Origin: Hyparrhenia diplandra
Taxonomy: Eukaryota > Streptophyta > Magnoliopsida > Poales > Poaceae
Reading direction: 5' to 3'
Length of the DNA: 64,000 nt
Assembly: GCA_015847255.1 (NCBI GenBank)
Contig: JADLZK010011565.1
Span: forward strand, 1 to 64,000
Every line of letters starts with the position of its first letter. Within the stretch, counting starts at the first letter, position 1. Both the position numbers and the translations under genes were made by a program. A model generated the notes under the pieces. That model had not been told where the DNA came from and ran no database searches. It was given only the letters and a program-made list of their open reading frames with translations. Shown in pieces: positions 11,272 through 22,494 of this stretch.

Positions 11272-11946
11272 CCGCTTGTTCATTCGACTTTTAAGTCTAT
11301 TTCAGTCCCTAATGATTTGATTTTTCTTCTCAAATTCTAAAAACTCAACATCTTAATTCCTCAACTCTTCTAATGAGTAGTAACGGTTTTCAAGATGGTT
11401 TCATATTTTCCTAATTTAAAAATATAGTAAATGCCAAATAAGGTTTCAAAGCCATAAAAATGTCTGAGCTTCTAAGAAAAAAAAAAAAAAAAAAGATAGA
11501 TTGGAACAAAAAAGTAAAATATTTAGAGCCACTGAAAGTATCAGTAAAAGTTTTCAAATTTATATTTTTCGCTATAAAATAAGTAAAATATGAAAAATAG
11601 AATAATCTAGAAATATTATAAACAATGTCTAGTACGAAATTTTCCAAAGCAAAAACAAGAGATGCAACCAGCATGAATGAATTAAGCGTTTGTTTAAATC
11701 GATCAAAAGTGGGGATGTGTTTACGAATTGAAGCATGATTTGTATATTTTGTATAGGAATAATTAAAACAGAGTGTACTATGCTTGGTGGACGAGTGAAT
11801 GAAAGAACCCAAAGTACCAAACATGCCCCTCTGAATAAGGTTGTGTTCGGTTGCCAAGGATTGATTGGTGACTTAGAATCATTCCAACTAGGATTTCTTC
11901 TGTAATTTAGGTATATAGAAGAATTCCTCTCCAGATTTGCCCCTAA
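11272..11946. other. AT-rich intergenic DNA, no gene
   Basis: Nothing bounded or coding was recognised. The minus-strand frame here is Phe/Ser/Tyr-rich, as expected by chance from AT-rich DNA. Confidence 0.4.
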
Positions 11947-12293
11947 GGGCGTCTCCAATGGTGCTCAAATAGCTAGCTAGGAGGAATTTATTGGTATGTC
12001 AATAACACTTTTAAATAGCTAGCTAGATGAGGTATAAAAATAATATAAAAGTAACATGTTGATTGGCTATCGAGGAGAGAGACCAAATAGCTAGCGACTC
12101 TCAAATAGCTAGCGACTAATAAATATCTAATCTAGCCTCGCTCTCCTAGAAACATCTCTCTCACATAACTCTTAACTATAGTGTTTATTTTTTTCTTATT
12201 TAGATGTCTCATCTAGCTAGCGATTTGTAAAGTGACATTGATAGCCAATAGAATTGTTTCTAGCTAGCGATTTGGTAACCATTGGAGACGCCC
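11947..12293. mobile_element. Tourist-like (PIF/Harbinger) MITE
   Basis: The perfect terminal inverted repeats are GGGCGTCTCCAATGGT at 11,947 and ACCATTGGAGACGCCC ending at 12,293. The 3-bp target duplication is TAA (11,944-11,946 and 12,294-12,296), as expected for PIF/Harbinger-type MITEs. The interior repeats AAATAGCTAGCTAG and its complement, so much of it could fold. Confidence 0.85.
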
Positions 12294-12296
12294 TAA

Positions 12297-12558
12297 GAGC
12301 ACTAACAATGCAGACTCAATCATATTTTCTATCCTCATTTATTACCCCTCTATTTATTATTTTTTCTTGATGTGGCGCTATATATTTATTGAAGAGAGAG
12401 AAAAACATAAGAAAACCAAGTATTCACGTAAACCAAGATAATATGTGAGAGTGACAAGTGGGTCATATAACATCATAATATAAAATTGCATTGTAAAAGA
12501 TAGTTTAGGTGACACAACGTCCAAAACACAATAATAGTTTTTAGCATTATGAGTGCCC
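12297..12558. mobile_element. Second Tourist-like MITE, sharing the TAA of its neighbour
   Basis: The imperfect terminal repeats are GAGCACTAACAATGC at the left and the complement of GGGCACTCATAATGC at the right. It is flanked by TAA at 12,294-12,296 and 12,559-12,561. The left TAA is also the right duplication of the preceding MITE, so the two elements abut with only 3 bp between them. Confidence 0.7.
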
Positions 12559-12828
12559 TAACCGAACGAGCCCTAAACGAGGATTTCAGGCAGCGTAAAG
12601 TCAGTCCCCTTGTTGCAAGACAAATCAAATCAAGCACATGTCATGATAGCCACACAAATCAAGCACATGTGATGCAAATCAGGTACAACACGCTGCAAAA
12701 TTGCAAATTTACTACTAGTACGGCACATACGCAGGTACAGAGCAGGAACAGAATCGCTCTGTTCAATCAATTCTGGCGTGCACCTACAACGCTGTCCACC
12801 ACTGCCATGAGACTAAAGGAGGTCCTCG

Positions 12829-13737
12829 TCACGCCTGCAGGTTGCGGAAGCCGCTCAGCGCTTCCTGCAGGTGCGCCACCGCGCCGTCGTAGTTGACGAA
12901 CCCCATGAACCAGAACTCGTGGCTGTCCACCGACACCAGCTGGATGAACTTCTCCGCGGGCTTCAGCTTGTTGGCTGACGGGCTCGCCGCCCTCAGCCGG
13001 TGAAGAGGAATCGCCACCTGCAAGCAGCGAGCGTCCATTCGTCCATCATCATCTCGACACAGGAATCGTTACAGGATAGCTGCCGAACAATTCTCCTACG
13101 TACGTACCTTGTAGTGGCTCCATTCCGTTCTGTCGCCGCCGGAAGCCTCGTACGACAGGGGCTGTCGCTGCAGAAGGCGACCCTGGCCGTGGACAGGTAC
13201 AAGACGCCCATCACCGGGCCAGCGGCCGTGGAGAGGTAGCACGCGTAGGACTTGCGCAGCTGCTCGTCGGGCGGGGCGCTGAAGGCCTGCCGGAATATCT
13301 TGTCGTGGCCGCCTTCCGCCAGCACCTTGGTCCCCTGCGCGATCCTCCCCACCGCGGCCTCCGCGATGCTAGGCGCCGTCCTCACTGGCCAAGAAACCAG
13401 TTAGAATCAATCAAATCCATTTCCATACATCGATCACAAGCTTATGGTGTTGATCGATGAAGAGAAGAATCAATCACACCCACAGTGCTGCCATGTGTTG
13501 CGCGACAGATCCTCGGCCTTCCTGGTCGCCTCCCCGACCTTCCGCCCCCACCGCGACAGCGCATTCTTCACCGTCTCCTTGGTGCCTGCATGCCAAAAAA
13601 AGAAAACAGTCAGGAACAAGCAGCACCGGCCGGGCAGCAGGAGATATGGTTAAGGTGACATGTGGCACCGCGCAGGAGGACGGACTCTTGGACGACGGCT
13701 GCACGGGCGAAGGCATCGAGTAAGGGCCGGCCTCCAT
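12829..13737 (-). CDS. GEM-like GRAM-domain protein (one frame-breaking 1-nt gap)
   Basis: Proposed exons on the minus strand: 13737-13686, 13585-13484, 13384-13108 and 13017-12829, about 206 residues. The protein matches the plant GEM-like / ABA-responsive GRAM family: a short Pro/Ser N-terminus, then RWGRKVGEATRKAEDL, NTWQHLRTAPSIAEAAVGR and GTKVLAEGGHDKIFRQAF. The GRAM core follows (SYACYLSTAAGPVMGVLYLS, RVAFCSD) and ends SVDSHEFWFMGFVNYDGAV. Family members bind membranes or protein partners; Arabidopsis GEM modulates GL2 expression and root-hair fate, and others respond to ABA. Exon 3 needs one extra base in the GGGG run at 13,158-13,161 to reach the expected PLSYEASGGDRTEWSHYK. With it, all splice phases and the total length agree. 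The exon 1 donor (A|GTCCGT) is the least certain part. A duplicated-gene relic is possible but less likely. Confidence 0.82.
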
Positions 13738-16700
13738 GGTCGCCGCCGGCGACCAGCTTCTCTGCTGCATATATCGGTAGCGAAATCGGGCGCTAAGCTC
13801 ACACGCACGCAGCGAGTTGATTGGAATGTTCCCTCTGTTGTCTGCGGTCTGCCCACACTTCTCTCTGGATCCCTCCCTGTTCGGCTGTTCCCTCGCGCGT
13901 ATCGAAATGGGGCTGGTGGTTGCTTCGGTTCGACCGATATGGCAACAGACAGGCCAACAGCAGTCGCATTGGCCAATGGCCATTGGTCACGGTAGTAGGA
14001 TACTCCACTCCACTATTTGCTGCTGAGCGCGACGGCGACGAGGCACCTACCTACCACTACCAGTCTCAGACACCGTTTCGGTTGCACCGACTCCTGTATC
14101 TGTGTCTGTGGAAGCGGTGGGCGGTGTCAGCAAAGAGGCTGCCGGCGGGCGGAAGTGAGCGAGCCTCGCGGTCTGTTCGTTTCTTGTCGGAGTCGGCAAT
14201 TCCGTAGCGCGCGGCCGGGTCGACGGAGCCGGTCCGACCGAAGCGGACGACGCCACGTGACGGGCGCGCAGCTGTAGCGGCCCCGGCCGGAACGCACGGC
14301 ACGACGCAGCTCCTTGTATAAAAAGGGGTCGGCGCCGGTCGAGATGAATGCAACGTTGCGGAGAAAGGACAGCGCCACCGATCCTCCCTTACTTGTCCGC
14401 GTCACGTCGCAACGCGAATTTGCCACTAGGTAGCACGGATATACTGTACTTCAGGTCAGAGTCGTATCCCGTATCCTATACCTATTCGTATCGATATATA
14501 TATGGCCCCGATACCTATCCCTGGCGTGGTCTGATTTTGTTTAATTTATTTAAGCAATTATTATGAGTATGTGGGCTCATACTATCCACAGGTTGGACAC
14601 AGCCCAACCAGCCCAACAAAGCTGCAGGCTGCAAAGCCAGGCCAGGAACCTGCTGCCCACCACAACCTGGACCTGATGCACTTAAGTCAGCGTTCACCGG
14701 GCCACACAACACACCTACTCACGGCCCAACATGACCTTCTGGCCCAAACTGTACTCTCAACACCAAAGCTGCAGTTATTTATTTTTTTAAGTTCTGATCA
14801 GCAACTACTGCGGTGTCTACACATTCTCCTCCCCTGAACAGCCAGCTTGCATTGCATCAAGCTGGTGCTGATGGAAAGAGAGCCAGCGGAAATCTACCTC
14901 ATCTTCCCATCATGTTACAGCATGAGCGCACCATCTCCCATTGAAGTACTGAACCGTACTGACAGTCATAGTGGCACCCAGGGTTCAGAATTTTGGACCA
15001 AGATTCCCGATAATCGGCGAAACTCGTTTCTATTGGCCAAGCCCGATATTAAGCTATATCGGCCCGATAATCAGCGAAATTCAAATTTTGAACAAATTCT
15101 GTTATTTCTTTAAAGTCGGTTTGGACATCTTTTTGCAGTGAGAAAACCCGATAATCGCCGAAATTCCCGATATTCATTTCTATAACTGGGCACCGTTTTT
15201 TTTTTTTTTTTTTTTTTGGCGAAACGATTTCCAAAACACTGCTTGCACCTCCCCCTTGAGACCAATTTCTATTCTAGAATCTGAACTGGCAGTTTTTCGC
15301 GCCATTGCAATACTTGACATAATATTTGAAAGATAGTTTTTTTCTTTAATTTTTTTTTAAAGGCTAGTTTCAGGGCCGGCCCTAGGGTGGCCACCGGCAG
15401 GGCGTGCCACTGCAGGAACGAATTCGCTAGCATGTACTCTCTCCATCTCATAAAACATGTAACTATGGGAATCGTGGCGGTCAATTTTACTAAAGTTTTA
15501 CCGAGTTTAAAGTAATTGACCGGTGAGGTGGAATTGAGTGATGTTGTGATTGGCTTGACTAGGGATGAAAAATGGGATCAGACGGGATAAATCCACTCCC
15601 GTTTTCACTATTTTAATTAATCGACGACTCTGTTCACGAAATCGTGCAAGCTTTCCTTTTAAAAAGGAAAACATAAACTACTAGACCACCAGACCTAGAC
15701 AGTGACACGGGGATCCAAATTAACTTTCATCAGGTCCCCGGCGTCCCTACGTCCCATGAATCAGGCTCGAAACAAAAAAAAAAAACGTCCCATGAATCAT
15801 GATGGTGAAACAATTGTTTGTTTGCTCGGTACTCTGTGCAGCGGAGCGGGCGCCATCACCATCCATGATCTGTATTGTCAATTTCATCATTCTTGCTAGG
15901 GCTAATCGATGGACCTACCACACTAGTATACTCTTGCGCCGAGATCTGGCCTATCAACCTCGCACGCTGCTGCCCCCGGCATTTGACCACGCTGACAATC
16001 GCACAGCAGCAATGTGCTCCGAGACCCACACCAGCTGTTGTGCCGTCCGTCGGCCAGCCCCGGCGGGCCGGGGACGACGCGTACGTCCAAAGCGACGGTA
16101 TGGGGCGCGTCGCCGTACGTCTCGCCGACGACGATGACGACCGGTCTCTGTGCGCGCGATCGATCCCATCTGCCCTCTGCTACGGTGGAGCCTTTGGCCG
16201 GTCTGGCTGGCCAGACACTGCACGCGGCTTCTACGGTGCCGGCCGACCCCAACCCGATTATTCTACTGCCGCCGCTGCAGGAGATGAAACATTAGTTACG
16301 GTTGGGGGTGAGGTAGCTTCGAGCTGGCGCGGCGTGGGTTTATTCCTTCCCTGGCCGCTAAGCGCCCGCCCGGCCCATCGATCGGCATCAGCAGCAGCAG
16401 GTGCAGGTGCAGCACCGTTCTGTGCATTGTCTTGTTCGCTTGTTGATTTGCCGCTGAATTTACCCCGCCCACCCCAAAGTGGACGACCTGTCGCGGTTGG
16501 CGCGCATCTCGGGACAGCCATGCATCGATCATGCCTGTAACTTTGAGGTCCATGCCATGCGTCTCGTGGTCGTGGTCGTGGGGGCCGACGTGCCGCTTCC
16601 ATCGTTTTCTACCGAGACCAGCAGCAAAAGGAAGCTGGCGAGTGGCGACGCTGGGTATAACAAAACGTAGCATCTCGTATCTCTATACGCTCTGCCCTGT

Positions 16701-18422
16701 GCATATATGCAAATAATGCAATTCAACTGGAACTGGCTGGGACGAATAAAAATGCGTGTGGTCTTTGCTCTTGTCCTGTGCGACTGTCTCCGGATACGGT
16801 GGATGTATCTACGAACAGTGGAGATACGATTTTAATTAGCAGCTTTGGTGGGAAGCCGAAGATAGGAAAACTTATCGGCCTGATGACAGGGCCATTTGTG
16901 TATTCATCCGAGGTTTGACAGGGGTTAGGTGACGTGCGACTGCGGATTGCAGGCTTATACAATGCCGATCAGCCATAAATACGTGCATGTGATGGCCTTG
17001 GTGGAGAATACTGAAAGCATGCTGCATGCTGCCTAGAAACATCATCTTGTGCGCGAGATCAAATTTCATACAATTTTTCTAATACAGCTCTGTTCGAAGG
17101 ATACACATACAAATGGTACGTACAAACTCTGAATTCCGGATTATTAAAACAAGAAGAAGGAATGCAAATGGTAGCAACTTTCCCGCCTCAAGTTGGAACT
17201 GAACACCAACTTAGTAGTGTTGTTTAATAGTGTTGCTTGTCTGCAAGTAGTACTTAAGGGTACTTAACTGTCCTTGCATATGCCTGCAACACAAGACATG
17301 ACAAGCAGAACAGGGTTAAACTTAAACATGGCAGCGCGCGCGCGCGTCACCTGGAAAGAAATTCAGTTCATCAGGGCATTAATGATAAAATCGCAAACTA
17401 AGAAGGGCCATAAGCTTGGCATCAACACAAATTTTATAGACAGATTCTCAAGCGCCCCTGCATGGCATTGGCATGGCACTAGGGACTACTTTTGTGAGCT
17501 CTTGTGTTCCCGAGGTTTCCCCAGACGATGTCGCCTCTATTTTATTTTTATTTACTCTCTTTTTTCCTAAAAAAAGGAGCCGGTTTCCATGGTCTTTGCA
17601 GACAAGCAGTCAAACAAATGTTTGGTGGCAGCGACGTGGTGTCATAGGGAGCAAGAGAAACCGATGATTGCTGATGTTGATAGTTCGTAACCCCTGAAAG
17701 CAAACCCATTTCCACTTCTTCTGGGTCATGTCTTTATGTTCTTGTTTAGATTTAGCACATTACGCATTTTGATTTTTTGACGCAAGAATTGTTCTTTTTC
17801 TCTTTTGCATTTTTTTTTCTTCTTTTTTACAAATGGAAATTGGTCGGAAATTACAGAACAAAGCAAACTAGTACGCAGCTATCTATAGCTAGTTCACGCC
17901 TTGCATTGTGTCAGCATCCCCATCATCATCATCATCACTGCCTTTTATTTTGGTCGTCTCGTCCCATCTATCTCAGCTTTGTCAACCTGCAAAACCTTTG
18001 CTCTTTTTTTCGCAACACCATTCCATTGTGGGCTTGTGGTGGCTGTCTGCGTGCCTACTGTTTGCAAAAGCGCACGAAATTCAGTACAATTTCTACCATG
18101 CATTTCAGACCGTCTTTATTCCCTGGCGTACCGTCGTCTTTCATCTTTGCTAGATCGTCATGCATGTCCCAAAGGAAATGTCCTGCTTTTGGTTGCGTTT
18201 CCTTTGCCTTTCTTTCTTCAGGCACTTTGAACACTGAAAACCGGCGGCGGCGTCAAAAGCTCCCAACAAACCAGCCAAACTCTTCACTCTCAGTCAGTGA
18301 GTCAGTGCAATGAATCAAAACCACTTGACTTTCTAGCTATCAAGGGGATCGAATCGACCGACGATGGTCATTGATGATCAGGGCTTTTTCATCCGTCCGT
18401 CCATCATTGGTGTAATCATCTG
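13738..18422. other. Intergenic between GRAM and cyclin genes (4.7 kb)
   Basis: This DNA lies upstream of the GRAM gene, which reads leftwards, and should hold its promoter. No further gene is supported. GC-rich patches (13.7-14.4 kb and 15.9-16.7 kb) give long but motif-free frames on both strands. Around 14,990-15,170, CCGATAATCGGCGAAA-like phrases recur three times. Near 15,430 there is a single Stowaway-like end (TACTCTCTCCATCTCATAA) without a partner. CGTCCCATGAATCA occurs twice, near 15,750 and 15,786, around an A tract. Confidence 0.4.
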
Positions 18423-20182
18423 CTAATCTTCCTCCCTCTTGCTGCAAACAACCGGGGAGGAGCTGTCGTCGTCAGCAGCAGCGCCAGTGCCAGCAGCAGC
18501 CGTGTCGTCGCTCCTGTAGCTCAGGCAGCCAGCAGCGTCCAGCACACCGGTGGGGCTCCGCGGCACGGCGGCAGAGGAGGCTCTGCGGCCGCCGCCGCTG
18601 CTCGGGCCACCAGCCTTGAGCGGCTGCGGCACGCTCCCCGGCAGGGCCACGGTGGCCTGGATCGCTTCAAGGCATCGCGACACCCTCTCCTGCAACCACA
18701 AAGCAACAAAGCATTAAATCGCCGTGGATGTACTCCTGTAAATGCGGCTCACGCAACATCGGCAGGCGTGCCAGCCTAGCTGCACAAGTCAAGCTGCAAA
18801 CCTACGACTTCGACGCATACGGTAAACGCTACGTACGCTAGCTGAATCTGTGACGACAAACTTGCGAGAACGTAACGTCGCTTGGGACAGGCACTGACAC
18901 GCGTATGTATGTACCTTATGTACACGGTGGGTGCTGCAAGCCTTGTCGATATCCACGGCGGCGTGCTCTTCGCCGGCGACGGCGGCGGCGACGGCCGCGG
19001 CGATCTCTGAGGGCCTGAAATCCAAGCAGTGCGTTCCTGCGATGCGTTGGTGACAGTAACGTCGTCAGATCGATCGAAATGGATGCGCCAATGGTTCCTA
19101 TTATGGGAATACTCCGGCGCCGTGTGAGAATCTAATTTCCTGCATGCTTGCTCAGTTGCTCACCTCTTGCGATGCACAGGATAAGCTCCGCAGATCGAAG
19201 GACGGCGCGTCTGCTGGGCGCGTCGCCGCCGCCGTTGAGGCGGTGGAGGAAGTAGTCGATGTAGGAGAAGGGAGTGACCGCTTGCATCCTCCACTTGAGC
19301 GTGCTGAGGACCAGGAGCTCCATCCTCTGGATCGTCTTCGCCTCGAACACGTACCGCGCGTCCCCGACCTGCTGTGCCCGACAGGATCCAACAACAGTGA
19401 TCAGGAACATGGTTGTTTCAGTCAGGCCTGGTAGATGAGCATCGACTGTAGCATCTGCATTGCTCTCGATCGATCTTACCTGCAGGTCTAGAGACGGAGG
19501 AACGTAGGTCTCCTCCATCTTGGCAGCCAGGGACAAGCACGCCACGGACAGCAGCTGTGTCGTCCAAGTTATGTCTTCCTGAAATGGTGAGACACACATG
19601 AATACCTACCGGCACTGAAACACTGGAACATACAGTATGGTGCACAATTTCAAGAACCAAGAAGTAACATGCTACTCGCTTCATCATCAGTTTGATTTGA
19701 TTCTTACCGGAAGCTGGTAGAGCGAGAGGAAGCGGTCCAAGTAGTTGACGGCCAAGCACGCAGTGAGCGGGCCGAAACCGTAGTACGTGTGAACCTGCAA
19801 TGTCGAGAGAGAGGTGTCAGATTCACAACCCTGATGGAACAAGAAAGACTTTGAGTACATCGACGGAGCGAGCGAGCGCCCACCTTCCAAATCCAGTCGA
19901 TGGCGTCCATCCGGACTTGGAGATCCATCCCGCCGCCGCGCAGCCTCTCGGCGTAGTCCTCCCGCGGCATGTGCGCCGCCTCCGCCTCCACGAAGCCGGC
20001 GACGCATTCCTCGGACGGCACGGGGAACTCCACGCTGGGCTCCCCCCGCCGCCGCGCGTCCTGCTGCCCCGCGCCAGCAGCACTTCCATTTCCTCATCGG
20101 CTTCGAGGTCCAGGATGCTGCTGCTGTCCTCGGCGCACAGCAGGATGGAAGCCGCCGCCATCTCGTAGCTGCTCGGCGCCAT
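18423..20182 (-). CDS. D-type cyclin, CYCD2/CYCD4-like
   Basis: Six exons on the minus strand: 20182-19884, 19794-19708, 19578-19480, 19368-19164, 19036-18915 and 18689-18423, about 359 residues. D-type cyclins bind CDKA and phosphorylate retinoblastoma-related protein to drive G1/S. The N-terminus carries LLCAE (residues 14-18), the L-x-C-x-E RBR-binding motif. The cyclin box follows: MDAIDWIWKV, YYGFGPLTACLAVNYLDRF, LLSVACLSLAAKMEET and RMELLVLSTLKWRMQAVTPF. The cyclin C domain has FRPSEIAAAVAAAV, and the tail has SPTGVLDAAGCLS. Exon joins are phase-correct with GT-AG introns. Exon 1 breaks frame between residues ~40 and ~48: the C6 run at 20,042-20,047 is one base short of, or two bases more than, what is needed to reach EPSVEFPVPSEECVAGF. 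Upstream of the start is GC-rich leader; I could not identify a TATA box or E2F site with confidence. Confidence 0.88.
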
Positions 20183-21698
20183 TGCCTTCCCGGCCTCTAC
20201 AAGATCTCGGTAATCTGGTGCCTGGTGGTAATGGTAGTACAGATACGGATTGGATATCTGGCTCAGATAGGTCTCCTCCTCCCTCTTCTTCCCCCTTCCT
20301 GCTCGTGTTCTTCACCTGGCTTGGTGAGAGCGAGGAGTGGAAGTGGAAGAGGAGGGGCGAGTGAGCAAGGTGCCGCTGTGTGCCGTGAGGCCTCTTTTGT
20401 ATGAACCGGCGTGCAGAGTAGGCAGGGGCATTTTCGGCAAGCAGTGACGAGGACGCGATTAGCACGCGAAAGGGAGGATAGCAGCGGGAAGGAAGGATGA
20501 GTGTGATTAGAAAAATTAAATGGATGCTCACTTTCCTTCTGTTTTTCTTTTCTACTAGTCTGTACTTTGAGGCGCTCTACTTTTTAGAGCTTTTATTATG
20601 ACATGGGTTTTTAGGGCTCTTTTTGTTTTAAATTTCCTTTTTGGCCTTTTGACCCAGCCACCAAGGTAATAAATAAGTGGTTACCTTGCCGGTAAGTAAG
20701 AAAGAGCGACTAATCTCAGACTCAGCGTTGAAGTTTGAAAAGGGAACAGTGTCATATATAGTCATATATTCATTCACTACTGCTAGTACGCAGTTCACAC
20801 ATATGAACGATATTCGGTCAAAAATGGAAATAAAATCATTGGTATTCCTAAACCGTGTCAACGAAACGGTCATGTGGGAAACCAGCCATGGATCGGCTGA
20901 ACAAATTTGAGAATTTCATGTACGAAGAAAATCCACGTTTCATTTCATCAACTCCGGTTTCCAAGAACCATTGATGATGTCGCGTGAACTAGTTTACACA
21001 TGGACGGTGTGTGTGCCGATGAAAGCTAGTGTGTGTGCACATGATTAGCTACGTGTACCTGAAATTTACATGGTTAAAGGTAGGTCTTTGGGTATACTTG
21101 GTTAATTCCTAGCATTATCACGTCATAGTTTCTTAATAGTTATTTGGTTCATCACTACAATAATAACACGCCATATACTTTCTTAAACACATGGCCCCTC
21201 CATCATCATTGACCTATTTTTGCTCAAATTTTGCACTTTGCTATAAGCGCGACTTCGATTTTAGTTACCACATTTATCTACAACAGTTACAGTCTTACCT
21301 TAGATTACGTGCGACATTGGCTTGGCTTTGTCTAGCATTGAGAAGTATGTTTTGGACAATATTTTATCGTGACAGTGTTCTTGGTGATTTTGCATTAAGA
21401 GACCCCTTGAGGCTTTTATATTTTACAAAGCATTGCACTATTTTTTCTCTTATTTGACGTAATCTAAGCCATTTTTCTGTTTTTATAATTTCTTTTGGTT
21501 AAGTATCATTGCCTTTTATACATTAACTAAATACATGATGCAAGTTAACTCTTGTCAGTACTACTATATAATACTATATATGCTTTATTCATTATATTGC
21601 AAATGAAAGAAAAAAATGTAGCTAATATAAAAGGACCCAAAGGTCCTCAACTATAGATCCAGCACTGATGTTGCCATAAGTGTGACTTTGATTTTATT
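20183..21698. other. Cyclin promoter side and intergenic DNA
   Basis: The leader and promoter of the cyclin gene should lie in 20,183-20,700. Beyond that the DNA is AT-rich with no gene. The stretch 21,235-21,310 is a diverged copy of the DNA at about 21,665-21,713 plus 22,495-22,540, that is, of the site interrupted by the retroposon described next. Confidence 0.4.
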
Positions 21699-21713
21699 TA
21701 CCAGATTAAATCT

Positions 21714-22479
21714 TTATTTTGCGAAAAGGAAGATATATTAAGCATCAGCGTAGTGCATCCTCCCATATTACAAACTGAACTCCGAAGAAAAAAAATTACA
21801 ATTAAGTCCTCAAGATCCAATCTCATCTTCCTCGTCTCCGATCTCCAGGTTCACCATCGACACCACGATGACGATCCAAGTCCACCTTTGCTTCCGCTAA
21901 GGAACACCAAACATTGGAAAAGCCGCATCATCCATCGCCCGGATCACCAAGCGAATCGATTGTTGAAAGAAAATCGGCTAGCCCCTTGGTAAAAGGAAAG
22001 AGGAAAAGGAAATATGTCGCGCCGGCCCAAAGACCGGTGACCGGAAAAACGTCCATCGTAGCCCGGGGAAAGCCAGCAACGAGGTAGAGCCACAAACCCA
22101 CAAGGATGACCGATTCGTCAACACAGAAGCATACAACATTCACGGGGTACCCGGGAAATTTATTTGCCATGTCGGTGGCGACGCCACCATTGGAACCCTA
22201 AACTTCATCACCGACAACGGTGATGACCCTAATCTACTAAACTCCACACCCTAGCAAACAAGCGAATCCGGCGTCGATCCACCCGGCCCCTACCCCCCCG
22301 GCGCCGAAGAGGCCATCGGAGGGAGGGGCGGTCAATCGGACGCCGCAAATGAGAAGCCCTAGTCGCCCACTAGGAGGCGGCGGCTAGGTCTCGTCGGCGT
22401 GGAAGACGTGTCATTCACATCGCTGAATGTGTAGTGTACCTTCAAATAGTCTTTACAAAAATATAGTCCATATATGATG
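21714..22479 (-). mobile_element. Retroposon-like insertion with 15-bp target duplication
   Basis: The 15-bp direct repeat TACCAGATTAAATCT lies at 21,699-21,713 and 22,480-22,494. The inserted 766 bp begins on the plus strand with a T-rich phrase (TTATTTTGCGAAAAGG), so on the minus strand it ends A-rich, as a non-LTR retroposon would. The interior is GC-rich around 22,180-22,410 and looks like captured leader or exon DNA; I recognise no reverse transcriptase. A diverged paralogue of the empty site at 21,235-21,310 lacks the insert, which supports the boundaries. Confidence 0.68.
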
Positions 22480-22494
22480 TACCAGATTAAATCT

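Noticed and set aside
15430..15460. Stowaway-like end TACTCTCTCCATCTCATAA
   Set aside because: No partner inverted end or TA-bounded element could be found, so only mentioned as a fragment.
15875..16540. 221-codon plus-strand open frame
   Set aside because: No recognisable motif; the composition shifts along its length, which fits chance openness in GC-rich DNA.
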